64,000 nt of DNA, from the NCBI GenBank assembly GCA_003342895.1, contig PTFA01000194.1, positions 207,906-271,905 of the forward strand, written 5' to 3'. Position 1 is the stretch's first letter, and the number at the start of each line of letters is the position of its first letter. The notes under the pieces were generated by a model. It searched no databases. It was given only the letters and a program-made list of their open reading frames with translations, and was not told where the DNA came from. Shown here piece after piece: positions 24,001-36,470 of the stretch. Both the position numbers and the translations under genes were made by a program. The DNA is from Casuarius casuarius (lineage: Eukaryota; Chordata; Aves; Casuariiformes; Casuariidae).

Positions 24001-25277
24001 TTCATTAACAACACTAGGTGAACTTTAATGAAAGCAGTTTTAGCATGTTGAAGGATCTTTCAGCTCTTTACAACTTTTCCCTCACAGTAATAACATGTTG
24101 ATATAGGCATGATGAAGTTTTAGTTTTAGACAAAACATGTTGACTAACAGAGGTAGCTTTACTTCTTTAAAAATATTTATCCTGGAAAAATTCATATTTT
24201 TTAACCATTTGTAAAACCATAGGGCACACATCTGGAGTAATACCTGGGCACAAGGCTGACACTGGAACTATCCCAGCTATCTTAATTTTTGTTAAGTTTT
24301 TATTTAGCACTTCAGTGTCATCTAAAGCAGGGAATACTAAAATCTAGGCTGCCATGTTGTTGGAGACGAGTATTTTCGCTACCTAAAACAACAGATTTGA
24401 TTTTTCTCCACCCATCTTTCTAAATAGACAGTTAAAATGGTAAAAGTCAAAGTCCAGAATTAGGCTATTCCATTTAGGGGTAGCCTATGCTCAGAAGTTA
24501 AGCAGAACAGGATTAAAATAGAACACGTCAAAGCTGCTGAATGATCCATATGTTCATTTTTCATTTATTATTTGTGGCTCCTTGGCAAGTCCAGGAGAAA
24601 TAAGACCACATAACAAATTGACCAACCTGATATTTAAAGTTCCAGACAGTCACTTTCAAATTTTGATTTCCAATGGTCTCTAATGGCAAGTCAGTAGCAA
24701 AGAATGTAACAAAAGTGCCATTATCCTGTATCACCTTATTGCATATATTAAAATGCTTAAAACCAAGTTAGCAATATATTCAGTCATTTATATTATTGCA
24801 AAGAAAAAAAAAAAGAATCAAGAGCACTGTATTATAAGTTACAAATTCAGCTCTTCTACATTTCATATACTGTACCTGCAGCAGATGTTTATGATAACTG
24901 GAAGTTTACTTACCTATCTCTACCTCATTGATGGGAAAGCAATAAATGACTTGAAACCAATTCATTACTAAAAAGTTACTCCTAGATGAGCTGACAAAGT
25001 TCAAAGGTCAGCACTGTCCACATCCAGGTACTAAGTCAAAGGAATGAATAAAACCGGATTTGCTTTGGACTCTACAAAGGCTGTATTTGGAATGGAAGGG
25101 GTGGGTGGAAATTTGAAGCAGCTTAACACTAAGAGGTGCCTCAAGACAGATTCCTCCCACTGTAAATGCACATGTAGAGCAATGCTCAGCTCAAGATGAC
25201 AAGGAATTTTTCTCCTGAAGAACAGTCTATTTTCCATATGTTTGAAGACCTCTGCTTTCTTCAGCTCGTGATGACTA
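21020..25277 (-). other. CYBC1: CYBC1 3'UTR (inferred, up to about 4.2 kb)
   Basis: This is AT-rich sequence between the CYBC1 stop (25280-25278) and the distal minus-strand poly(A) signal. I see no other gene, exon or mobile element in it. Short A runs occur near 23297-23312 and 24800-24812. The small ORFs are not recognised. The true 3'UTR may be shorter, and part of this may be intergenic. Confidence 0.45.
21035..21040 (-). terminator. CYBC1: Candidate distal poly(A) signal for CYBC1
   Basis: TTTATT on the plus strand is AATAAA on the minus strand. It would place cleavage near 21010-21025, almost at the predicted HEXD 3' end. Other minus-strand signals, such as those near 22862 and 24299, would give shorter CYBC1 3'UTRs. 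Confidence 0.45.
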
Positions 25278-28200
25278 TCAGTATTTATCCTCTGGTTCAT
25301 CAGCATCACTAGCCTCCGTTTCACTGCTCTGAGAGAGATCATGTTGGCTCTCTACTCTGTCCAGTTCCAGAAAACTGGTGATGAGTTTGGCAACTGCTTC
25401 CACATCGCTGTGGAAAGGAACAAACAATGTAAGAGTTAGTGAAGTTGTGGTGCTGACAAGACAAGAACAGGCACACTATATTCCTTGAGAATATATTTGC
25501 CTGAAGGGCCACTCAATACATGGCATAAATTATCAACAGCACCCCACTTGTAAAGGTACGGCAAGCCAAGCAGTTACCTCCATATCAAAACAAGTTGGAA
25601 TCCTTTTCTAACAATCCCTGCTGCAAAGTTCCTTGTGTGACCTGCTGCTTTTATCATCAGTACTTAAAAAAAAATCCTCAGATAACTGATAGTCACAGGA
25701 AGTGTTTGTAAAACAGAATGGAATCAACCCTCTCTGCCACTGCACAGCTGAGCCAGTGAAGCCAGCTACAGTGGACGTGGTTCTGACAGCTCCNACTTCA
25801 AAGCAGCCAGAGCAGCAACTGCTGGGAACATCAGTGCAGAGAAATAAGCTCTGATCAGCTCTCCTGGCAGAAGATTCAACTGACAACAATCCCTCCCCCC
25901 TGCAGCTTATCACTACCTTCTCTTCTGGAGCATATCCTCCTTTTTAAAGCTGCTCACATGAGCACACCTCAGTATTTTAGGGAAAACATCCTCAGTCATT
26001 TGGATATTCTATTAAAGTTCTTCAGTAGGATATCTTTGGCTAACAGCTCAGTTTGGCTGGAGCAACTTAGTTCGCAGCCTGATTGGGGTGGTAACTTTCA
26101 ATAGAGAGGTGGTGAGTCCTGGCTAAAGGTAGTCATATCTTTCACCAGTGCATCTAGAGAGAAGAGAGAAATCTCCCAATGCATAAAATAAATACTTAAA
26201 AGCAAGGGGTGCTACTACTGCTGGGTTTTCAACATACTTCCTGCTCTGCTGAGCCCTTCTCTCATTTAAGATCTACCTTTGCTGAGATGCCCTGAAATCT
26301 TCCGTTATGTTCATGCAGCATCCAGTGTTGGTACACCTAAAGTTCTCAGCATATTGTGATTTCATATTTTCACTTTTTTACTCAGACTGTCTTTATGACA
26401 AGCACAGGCTAGTTATATCTCTAATATGCAATTCAAAGTCAGTAATATAAATAGCAAAAATAAGAACCATTGTGACCAAATTAGACAGAATAAATGCTGG
26501 ATTAAAGCAGTCTTAGATCTCTAAATATGAACAGTCTCCTGATGAAGATGGTGTTATTCACGAGTGTCTGTGATTCAAATCATGAGAGGTTTAAAAAAAA
26601 TAAAGTGAATAACACAAGGAGTTATATCAGTAAGTACAGAAATGGAGCTAAGATAATTCTCCCAATAGTTGGCAATTACTGACTCACGTGACCGATATTT
26701 CCTACCTTACATATTACAATTGAAAAACAAAAAGTCCACACAGCACCTTCTGCAGCCCAGCACTGCACTCTGAGTCAGTGGATGTGAAAATCCAGTGACA
26801 AATCGCAGCACAACCAGGTAACCCTTCCCAAAATAACGCACAGTCTCCTCTTCCACGTTCACATCTCGTATCTCATGCAGCAGAGCCACTACTGTAAACA
26901 GACATGAAGAACAGAAGACATTATTAGCATTACAGTAAGTTCTCAGCACTGCTACTGCTAGGGGTTTGTGTGACTGGCAGTCTACGCTCCCCTTCCCCAA
27001 GTAGCTTCAGAACTACTGCTCTGATCCCACACAAAATGGGGCAATCTTGCAGTGGCAAACAATTGCCAATCAATTCTGGAAAGACAAACGAGGGAACATA
27101 GCATGTGCCAGCTGGCATAGTCTGCCCTAGTGAACAAGTTATACTGCCTCACAGAAACTGGAGACCAACAGTTTACTATTTACATTTCCCACCTATTTTA
27201 ATTAGCTTTAACTATTTATCTGTACAAGTAGGCAAACAGCTGTTCGGTTTAGATTGAACAAATATTGAAGAATTTCACTGTTCATATCAGAGCATCTGTT
27301 AAGCTCCGCATCCCCACATTAACTGTCCTTGAAACAGAGCAAATACCAAATCTCTCAGGAAGCCATATGCTCAGATCCAACATATGAACATACTCTAGAG
27401 CTGGTTTGATTTAGACTATCAAGTAGAGCAAAGTCTCTGACATTGAAGAGGATCCTACTGCAGTTTGTGATGGAGCTCCTGTCTCTCAGTGACCTCAAGC
27501 AAGTCACATAATACGCTTCATTCAACTTCTGTCACTCCATCAGGAAGCTCAACAGAAACAAAATAGCACATTAAGCTGGGCCTACTGACTATGCTGTTTT
27601 AAAGGGATATTAGCATTTAATATGCTTTATTTCCAAAAGAGTCAAGAGGGCTCTTTTTTTAAACTTGACATTAAGTAAACATACTACCGATGCACTTTTT
27701 GCTGGAGCACGACATAATTTTATATCTATCCAGTGCTTAATGTAAAACTAAAGCTAAGACTACCTTGAAGATGAACAAACCAGTATGATAGATTAATAGA
27801 GAGCACAATACAGAAGGCAAAAAGAGTAACCTACAGCAACCACAGAGGCACTTAGTGATTTATGGCTGTAGATATCCAAGGTTTGTAACAATCCACAGTG
27901 GTCTGTCTTTTAGATTTCCAGCAGTAAAGAACAAGCTGCAGTTGAGACAGACTTATTGCAAACAGTCCTCTCCAATGCAGACTCCAAGATCTGGAATACA
28001 CCCTCTTCTCCAGCATAAGGAAACCTTGACCCGGTTTCCCTGCTTTTGATTTTTGATGCAAAAGGTTATGAAAAACAGCCCTATGTAGTAAGACAGAGGA
28101 TCCACTACTGTACTTTCCAGGACTCTGTTCAATGTCAAAAATCAGACCACACCTCTCCACAACAGCAAACAGGCCACACAAAGATAGTTCAGGTCTTTAT

Positions 28201-31200
28201 TTCCCTCCTTCACCTAATCTGTTCTAGAAGTTGAGACAGAAACAACTGTGCTGTGTAAAGCGTAAGACCCATGCAGGAGCTGGGCTTTTGGTTCAGGTTC
28301 CCTCATTCAGAGGGACCTTGACAGGCTGGAGAAGGGGGCGGACAGGAATCTCATGAGGTTCAAAAGGGAAATACAAAGCTGTGCAGCTGGGGAGGAATGA
28401 CCCCATGTACCAGGACAGGCTGGGGGCTCACCAGCTGGAAAGCAGCTCCGAAGAAAAGGACCGAGGGTCCCGGTGGACAAGCTGAACATGAGCCAGCAAC
28501 GCGCCCTTGCGGCGGCGAAGGCCAGCAACATCTTGGGCTGCATTAGGAAGAGCACTGCCCGCAGCTCAAGGGAGGCAATTATTGCCCTCTATTCAGCACC
28601 AGTGAGGCCACATCTGGAGTACCGTGTCCAGTTCTGGGCTCCCCAGTATGGGAAGGACACGGACATAATGGAGCGAGTCCAGCAAAGGGCCGCTAAGATG
28701 AAGGGCTTGGGAGGCTGAGAGAGCTGGGATTGTTCAGCCCGGAGAAGAGAAGGCTGAGGGGGCAATCTTATGAATGTATATAAATACCTGATGGGAGGAT
28801 GTAAAGAAACTCCAGTCAGGCTCTTCTCAGTGGCAGCCAGTGACAGGCAAGAGGCAGGGGGCACAAACTGAAATACATGGAATTCCACTTTTTTTTCCCC
28901 TCTCGCTATGAGGGTGGTCAAACACTGGAACAGGTTGCCCAGAAAGATCATGGAGTCCTTGGAGCTATTCAAGACTCAACCAGACAAGGCCCTGAGTAAC
29001 CTGCTCCAGTTGGCCCTGCTGTGAGGAACTCCCTGCTCTGGATTAGGCTACTTCTCACTTTGAAATGAGGTGTGTACCACAGGTTAGGAGCCCCAGTGTA
29101 CTATACTGAGCCATACACACATGTGCAAGATATATAAAGAAGCCTAAAACAGAATGGCCACTAACTTTGTAGTCTTCTCATATATCCACCCCCACCCCAG
29201 ATCTCAAATTGCCTTCCCAAACTCTGTCATCAGTACTACAAGATACCCTATGCAAACAGACACTGTATGTAAGAATTCACCTGCTTCCAAACCCAGATTA
29301 GAAGTCAAGTCCCATATCCAAAGTTTCAGTTTTTCCACCAGTCCCCCTTGCAAAGCAGGCTAGCCAGGGAAATGTTACCATGCATATTAGCATCCCTAAG
29401 GGACAGCATGAACTACTAGGAAAGACAAACAGTTTGAGAGTCTGGTTATCTTAGATTAAAAAACAAATAAATAAATAAAGATGATGCATTCAGCACCCTA
29501 AACTGAAAAGGCGTTGGGGTCCCAAGGCGCACATGATGCCATCTGCTGCCTGGGAGTGAAACGGATGAAAATGGACACGACTAATTAGAGTGCAGAGCTC
29601 CGGAATAGCTTACCAAATGGGCATTTCTTCTGTCTGCCTAGCACACATGCTTGCTAGTACATATAGTGCTTTCTCACCTTGTTCATTGCCTCCTCTTGAG
29701 AGGGTCAGTATTTTTTTGTAAAGATTGAATGTTTTTAGGCAGATGGTTCCCTTGTTCTTGTCAAATATAGCTTCCTGTAAAATTGAAAAAAAATAAAATC
29801 AAGACTTTCTTAAACACCATCAACTGCATGCTTCAAAAGACAAAAGAAAAAAAATCAATAATATGTGAAAATAATCTTGATAGCAAAAATTAATCAACCA
29901 TTTCAATTAGAGACATTCGTCTCCTATTATTGGACCATGAAAGTCAAAGTCTTGCTGCTGTTGGCTTTAACAGAGGCTTTACCGTATCTTCTTTGTTATT
30001 TCCAGAAGCAAGTTAAAGCTTGTTTCATTCTTTATGCAATAAAAACTGCCTGGAATCAGATCTGAACGCTAACCTTCCTGTAACTTTCACTTTTGGCATA
30101 TGCTTTGGGCCTACAGCATAGGCATACAGCAAACCTAACTTCTTCTGACACCTTTTGCTAACAGCGACAGTTACCAGCCCCTCCAGGATTCCAGTACTGT
30201 ATCGTATGGGCCAGGTTTACACAAGATCTAAAACATCCCTGAGGAGAGTCAGTGAAAACAGGAAGTCTCATGTCTGGGTTGCTTATTTTAATAACAACTC
30301 AGGTCAGTAAAGTGACAAGCCTATACAGTGGGTTCCTGTTCTCAGTCTAATTCCCAACAGATGAACGTCCACAGGATTAGAAGCCAGCTTCACAAACACC
30401 ACTCTTTTCCCAGTGGAAAAGGGCTGAGTAGCCTGGAAGGGGGAGCTACCCTATCTGATGGTTCTTCTGCCATCAGCAGGAGCAGCAAGTACGAGAAGCA
30501 TGTTGTACCAGCTGAACATGCTATTCTTCCCCCTCCTTTTACATATATTGGGGGGGGGAGGAGAAAGAAGGCCACAAAACAGTTTGGGGCAAGTCTCCCC
30601 TTAAAAGAAAAAAAACAACACCCCCCCCCCCACACACACACACACACACACTTATGTTCAGTTTTACTTTTCTCTGCTTTTAGTGCAAGAATTGCACTGC
30701 CCTTATTACAGTCCTAATATACCATTTCCAAAGAATTTCCTCAAAGCCAACAGCAGAACTTGGACTTGCACAATATTGAAGTGCATCAGACAGCTGAAAT
30801 CAACATCTGACAACTGTTTCTAAACTAGCACATCATCATTTCCCAAGTTCGGCGTCTTACCTCCCACTGCTCCAGATTCTGTGCCGCCACAAAAAGACAC
30901 CCAGTCATATAGAAGAGTTTCCATGCCAAGCTGTCTGAACAATGCAAATGCACAAGTTTAGGGGTTTTTCTTTTTTCCTTCTTTGATATTCAAGCAGTTA
31001 TTTTCAAAAGCTACACATTCTTTCTGAAGGCAACAAAAGGAAAAAAATGGTTTCTCTGATGCAACACTTTTGTCTTTAATTGTAATGCAAGCTATTTTTT
31101 TTGAAAGCTGTTAAAACACAGTAAAGGAAATATTCTTTACTTATTTTTCAGACTCCATGTACACTGGGGTCCAAACCATGCACAATTATAAGCATGTGTA

Positions 31201-33674
31201 GTACTGGCAAGGTTGAAACACCATTATTACACATCCTTTCTTCTTCCCTAAAAGCAAAGACACCTTAAAAGGCATCTGCAAAACATTCTCTCAATCTGCC
31301 ATCAACCGCCAAATATTTGCGCTGCAGAGGACAAGGGTGAGGGACAAGGGAAAGCAAGTCACTGAAACAAACACGTTTCTCCATAAAAGGAAGCATTCAG
31401 CCCTCTTGACAAACAAACATTTGTATTTTACATCCTGGAAATGTTTACATAGGGCAGCCTATCTTAACCAATGGCACAGAAGACTGGAAAAAGCAATTTG
31501 CTTACTCCGGCTTCTAGTAAAGGCAGAGCAGAATAGTGCTCAGCATTGTTTGAGACAACTTTGCTGCAATGTCCTAAAAAACAACAACAACAACAAAACA
31601 TGTTGGCTGATACAGCCCATGCCTCAAGTAACTTTCACTGGACTTCGCTCTTAAAATAAAAATACATTGATTAAAATGGTAGCATAATCTTACACAGTAT
31701 TAAGCTTTAAAGTTTCAGGCACAACAAGATGTAGCAATAGAACTGCAAGACAGCCTGCAGAATAAATTCCATTGAATGAGAGGGAAGGATAGCTGTCATT
31801 TGGTGCAAGCTGCTCAATTTTGGGAGGTGGGAGCAGTAGCAGCTATCTGTTCTTTAAAGGTGTTCTTATGAGTAATTTTTGCCAGGGATGATTTAACATT
31901 TTCCAGAGAAAATGAGCAATTCCATCAAAGGCAAAGTAATAACTTCATTATGGTGGCAGACAATCATTACATGTCTTCCCAAGAGAGCTGTGAGGACCAG
32001 CTCATCACATTTATAAAAACATACTGAAAGTGCAAAATGCCAGAGAGTACTGAGTATCAGTATTAAAAATACTCTTGCAAATTGAAAGGGAAGCTGAATA
32101 AGGACTAGGGAATTAAAACATGAGTAAGTCTTATACAGGCAATTTGTTACTGAATTCTAATATTTGTGCCACAAGGTATGACAGACACTTTTATATAGGC
32201 TATGTAATGCTAGACAGAGGCTACAAAGAGGAGTCAACATCACATGAAAGATATCCCAACAGGAAATAAGCAATTATTCAGAAAATGACAGGCCATTACC
32301 TGCACTATAATAAGCAGCAGCCAAACCTATGGAGGCTATTCCTAGAATAAAAGAGGAGAAAATTAGGATACAAACTAGGGCAACTAGTTAGGGCAACTCA
32401 AGCCATTCAAAATTCCCTAATGAAACATACATGAATATTCACAAATCCAGTACTTTTCAAAAAGAGAAGGAACAAATTTGATTGCAACATTGATTATACT
32501 GACTTCAGAGAGAACTAACCATCTGCATCCTTCATATAATAATCGATCTCCCATTCTGCAGATTAACAAACAGCAGAGTACAAGGGCTGAGGTCAGAAAC
32601 GGAAGGTAGTGACAGAACAAGGAACAAAATTTCAGAGCGACTCCTACTCCCTCGAGTGTAACCATTACGCCATACTTCCTCTCAAGCCTCATACAACCAC
32701 AAGCATGGTAACGAAAACTACCCACATGATTCTTCCCTGAAAGTGCTCTGTGGAACCAACAGGAAATTGCTGCAATAAAGCTGTGTCAGAAGCTGCCAAC
32801 TGCTTTCTCCCATCCAGGAGGAAGCTGTGGAAGAGGGCTTCATTTCTCGGAGTGACTGCTACTGTAAAGAACCTGTCCCATCAATGAAAGTTTGATCAGA
32901 CTGTCACCGAAAGCAATGACAACACTGCAGTGTTATTGCAAAGCATCTACTCCACTGGAAATCAGGATATGCAGTATTTTTCCTAACAGCTCTCTCAGGG
33001 TGGTCTTAATAAATCCCACTCCAGTTCTTTTTTTCTGCATATGCAATAAGGTTTAAAAACCACATACCTTTCAGAATATCCTGTCTGACTTCCTATTTCA
33101 CATATACACAGTGTCCTTAAAAGCTCATCGTCAGACATGCAATAGATCTACCTGCAGCATTGCTTCAGGGCAGTGGCTTTCAAGATTTTTCAGTTTCTGA
33201 AAACCTAGAGGCTTTCCAACGCAAGTATGGATCCCTTTGGAAATTTCATGTGTTCATATTGCTATATGGCATATACTTAACTTTCTTTTCTTGGTCATCT
33301 TTCAAGGGTCCCAAAAAAACCCTCAGTCTAGGAGCCTCTGAGGTTCTACAGATCAGACAGAAAAATTATCAGTCCTACATCTGAAACTACCACACTGAGG
33401 AGGAGAGTTCAGACTCATTCAGGGGCTACGTTAAGGAAGAAGTTCAAGTCACAATTATTCCCCTTCCTAACAGAAAAGTGCCTGAAAGACACATGCATCT
33501 CTTGTTAGAGGCTCTTTCAGGAACTTATTCTGGGACCACTTCCTTTGAAGTGGGCACTGAAATAAACTGAGGAATAATCATGGTCTTACCAACAAAGAGA
33601 GACCAAGCTCTGATGCCAGGTGACCTCTTCAGATGGAGAAGGAAACTTGTGCGGTTTTCAACCAACATGTACAT
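25278..33674 (-). CDS. CYBC1: CYBC1 (EROS / C17orf62), cytochrome b-245 chaperone 1, complete
   Basis: Six coding exons on the minus strand: 33674-33590 (coding part of an exon whose acceptor puts its start at 33714), 32341-32300, 30934-30861, 29774-29678, 26891-26747 and 25407-25278. All junctions are GT..AG with agreeing phases. They give 190 aa against 187 in human. The product starts MYMLVENRTSFLLHLKRSPG. Two hydrophobic segments follow, at about residues 24-41 (SLFVGIASIGLAAAYY) and 46-62 (WKLFYMTGCLFVAAQNL). Next is a soluble domain with EIRDVNVEEETVRYFGKGY and TGFSHPLTQSAVLG, then an acidic tail ending DEPEDKY. From family knowledge it is an ER protein needed for stable gp91phox-p22phox, hence for the phagocyte oxidative burst. 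The gene converges on HEXD and is divergent from NARF. Confidence 0.95.
25408..26746 (-). other. CYBC1: Last CYBC1 intron, with one ambiguous base
   Basis: Minus-strand GT..AG intron of 1339 bp. Position 25794 is an N. A second donor-like site lies near 26705-26695; using it would read past the normal junction into an early TAA. Nothing else recognised. Confidence 0.8.
28305..29047 (+). mobile_element. CR1 LINE fragment (3' part, including the ORF2 C-terminal region)
   Basis: About 740 bp of a CR1 retrotransposon, antisense to CYBC1. Recognisable CR1 blocks are AGAGGGACCTTGACAGGCTGG at the start, the reverse-transcriptase-end coding block at 28473-28718 and, in the 3'UTR, CACTGGAACAGGTTGCCCAGA followed by CAGACAAGGCCCTGAGTAAC. 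The usual GATTCTATG-type terminal repeat is not visible, so the 3' tip is lost or degraded. The element has no intact ORF. Confidence 0.9.
28473..28718 (+). pseudogene. CR1 ORF2 (reverse transcriptase) C-terminal remnant
   Basis: An open frame of about 80 codons has the CR1 ORF2 C-terminal motifs MSQQRALAAAKASNILGCI and YSAPVRPHLEY followed by VQFWAPQYGKD. It opens at a GTG, not at a real start, and ends at a TGA. It is a dead fragment of the LINE polyprotein, without endonuclease or catalytic RT domains. Confidence 0.85.
29775..33589 (-). other. CYBC1: CYBC1 introns around the 74-bp and 42-bp exons
   Basis: Three minus-strand GT..AG introns (33589-32342, 32299-30935, 30860-29775) separate the small coding exons. 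They hold a C11 run followed by (CA)10 at 30621-30650, a G run near 30551-30558 and an (AAC)n-like tract near 31578-31596. No other exon, RNA gene or transposon is recognised; the 102-codon frame at 32417-32725 is unexplained and probably chance. Confidence 0.75.
30621..30651. repeat. Compound C-run / (CA)10 microsatellite
   Basis: Eleven C residues (30621-30631) run directly into ten CA units (to 30650). It lies in a CYBC1 intron and is likely length-polymorphic. Confidence 0.95.
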
Positions 33675-33714
33675 CTTCAGAAGAAGCTCCCAACAGCCCA
33701 GACTCAAAACCTTG

Positions 33715-36161
33715 CTGGACAAAGAGGAAAAAAAATAGATAAATAAAAGAGCTGGAATCAGCAACAATTTTAAATTCTTATTCCTATCTCTGTTCCTAGC
33801 ATTTGTCACGATTTCTTATCAAGTCTTAATCTAGGCTATAAAAAACTGTCCAGAGTAGGTCTTTTTCTCACAGAGGAAAAAAAAATGCATACTTAAGTAC
33901 CAACAAAACAGTCATGTGGAAATCTGCAAAACAAGACAACAAGAATCTAAACTCTCCAAGAAACCTCTCATTTTGGGAGGTAAGAGTCAATCCCTTCCTA
34001 CCCCATTTTCCTATTCCCATTTTTCAAGCCAACTCCAGAATAAAATCAAGATTTTCCAACAAGTATACTATACCGCCCCAACAAGACCGCGTCTTTCAAC
34101 CAAGACAGAAAGTAACTGATTAAGAAAGCAGATTAGAGATTAAAAAGGGTGGTAACTGAAAACATGCAGCATTTCTAGCAAGTATTTACAGCACAAAACT
34201 GTTTGAATTTTGGCATGACTGTGGGCTCCAGCACAAAAACCAACTCCACCCTGCTAATATCAGCACAAGCATAAAAAGGGATTTGTACTAAAGGCATAGC
34301 AATAGGCATATGAGGACCCAGCTGATCTTTTCAAAATTAATTATCACCAGAGAAAGAACAGGCTGTTTACGGCTTTCTTCTCTTTAAGCAAACTGATAGA
34401 GATGCTCATCATTATTAGTGAAGACCCTAATCAGGTAGGAGCGAGGTGGGAAGTACAAGCACATGTTAAGTACTGCATCACAGCATTAGCAGGGTATACA
34501 CTGGCCTTAAAAACAAAATAGGAGAAATTCATGGGTGTGTTACAACCTTTATATTACTTTAGGGAAGAGGTTTTAAGCACACTTCCTCAAGAGAGGGATT
34601 TTTTTAAATATCAACTTTCCTGATTGTTGTATGATGAAGCTTAATATTGGTAAGCATTCTGGGACTGACAGAGCATTGAATAGCTCATTTATCATCGGAG
34701 ACAGTAAGTAGCAACTCCTCCTATTGACTTGGTACTTATCCAAAACAAAAACAAAACACCAAGCCACAGATGTAATTTAATCCTCAAGTAAGCAGCTCCG
34801 CTGCTCGCGCAGTCATGAAGCAGGAGCTCGGCATTAAGTAGCATCACCTGCCTACGTTACAGGCTTCCAGAAGAACGTCAGCATTCAACAGGGCTTTAAA
34901 TACCACAAAAAACACTTACAACTGAGCAAGCCCAGGCGCATCCTGGTTCTGACAGAACAAGAGTGTGCAGTTTTCAGTCCTTCACTTGTCTCGCTGTTCT
35001 TAGATGCTACTTGACACTTCCACAACTCCGCACAGACTGGCTAGTTTAGACGCAAAGCTCCAGGGGAATTTTTTCTCATTTAATAGAACAGATTTCACCC
35101 AAACTTTTAATTTAAATCGAGGCTACGTGCAACTTTGATTTCAATACCTCTTAGAAGCACATTCGAGAGAACACAAACCAGAAAGACACAGCCACGTACG
35201 CACAGGATACGCGCCGTCTCCTCCGGATGCCCAGAACCGAGTTTTGCTTCGCACGTGACTGGCGCAAGGCGCCCTCGATACAGCCGGGAGCAGAGCCGCG
35301 CGAACAAAGCCTCCTCCCGCCTACGGCCTAGAGAGCACCAACGAGGTGGCAAACGCACAAAGGTCACTGGAGGAACCTGGCCTTCCTTCAGAAAGGACAC
35401 GCTCTGCTTAAAATATAATTCACTTCTGTACATTCAGTCCATTAAGGTAAACGACAACATCTCTCCCGCTCTAGCAGTCATTCGGTGAAGTCCAGGCACG
35501 TGAATGCCGATGTCAGCCTAAGTTTTGGACGCTCAGAGCTAACAGCATACTCCCACAGACAGTTACTTGCAAAGTAAGTGCCTCAGAGAATTAAAAAAAC
35601 ACCTAAGTAGCTTCTTAAAGTTACACATCATAAATTAAGCCTGCTTTTAGAAACATCTGAACACAAAAGTTTTACCAGGACAACTTTAAGATTACAGGGG
35701 AAGAGATTTTTGCTTTACAAACAGCATCAGCAGCCCAGTTTGCTGGGCTTGGCATAAAACGGATCTTCAGAGGCAAAATGAACGCTTACATGCTTCCTCC
35801 AAGCTACCAGACGAGAAGGAGTTATCAAAACCTATCGGCGAAAGCATCCCAAAGGCTTCACCGCGCGTCAGGCTGGGCCTCTCCGCTCTGCACCTGCCTC
35901 CTTCGGCGGAGAGGGACGCGCGGGGCGGCTGCTGCCACCTCGCACCTCCCCGGGCTCCCGTCACGGGAGGCAGAAGCCGCAGAGCGACACGAGCCCCCGG
36001 AGCGCGCTGCCGCTTCCCGTCAGCGCGCCGCGGCAGCGGGGCCCCCCCGCCCGCGCCGCCCCGGCGGCAGCGCTCCCCGCTGCTCCCCACGACGTCAGGG
36101 CCCCGCTACAGGCGCTGCCGCCCGCGCTTGGGACGCCACCCCTCCCCCCCCGCAGCACTAC
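33715..36161 (-). other. CYBC1: CYBC1 5' intron (inferred) with an internal CpG cluster
   Basis: The exon with the CYBC1 start codon has an acceptor at 33717-33715 (TTTGTCCAG read on the minus strand), so a non-coding exon must lie upstream. A good donor (CAG|GTAGTG) ends at 36162. A second donor-like site (ATG|GTAGGT) lies near 36290. Within the intron, 35160-35350 is a smaller CpG-rich patch with an E-box, CACGTGAC at 35252-35259. It could be an alternative promoter or enhancer. No coding exon seen. Confidence 0.55.
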
Positions 36162-36470
36162 CTGCCCGGCGCGCGGCGGCACCCGCGCGGGGAAGCGCTT
36201 TGAATGGGACGCCCGGGCACCGCCACTTCCTGGAGCCCCGCCGCCCCGAACCATAGAGCAACACCAAACCGGCTGCCAGCACCTACCATAGAGACGCGCC
36301 GCTTAAGGAGGATGGCGGCGGTCAGCGGCCATTTTGAGTGAGGGCAAACAAGCGCGTAAACAGAGCTTCCCGCCCCACTCACGGCAACGGCTCTGGCTTC
36401 GTTTGTTAGCGGGAAGGGAAGAGCCTCCCCCAAGATGGCGGTCTACTCCCCATAGTCAAGATGGTGGCTG
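35850..36470 (-). promoter_or_regulatory. CYBC1: CpG island and CYBC1 promoter with YY1-like sites
   Basis: A dense CpG island lies in otherwise AT-rich DNA and includes the candidate non-coding first exon of CYBC1. Four YY1-type motifs lie within about 160 bp: GATGGCGGC (36311-36319), GCCATTTT (36328-36335, inverted), AAGATGGCGG (36432-36441) and AAGATGGTGGC (36458-36468). A CRE-like ACGTCA sits near 36091. No TATA box is seen. Confidence 0.75.

Larger units (their letters stand above)
26892..29677 (-). other. CYBC1: CYBC1 intron with a large CR1 insertion
   Basis: Minus-strand GT..AG intron of 2786 bp. It carries a CR1 fragment on the opposite strand (28305-29047) and a short AAAT/AATA repeat at 29459-29480. 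The rest is AT-rich with no exon recognised. Confidence 0.8.

Noticed and set aside
26695..26746. Alternative CYBC1 exon end using a second donor near 26700
   Set aside because: It would insert a short tail and a TAA before the donor; the 26747 junction restores the conserved C terminus.
28589..28972. 127-codon minus-strand ORF
   Set aside because: It is the antisense of the CR1 LINE fragment.
32417..32725. 102-codon hydrophobic minus-strand ORF in a CYBC1 intron
   Set aside because: No family resemblance and no splice evidence; such lengths are expected by chance in this much sequence.
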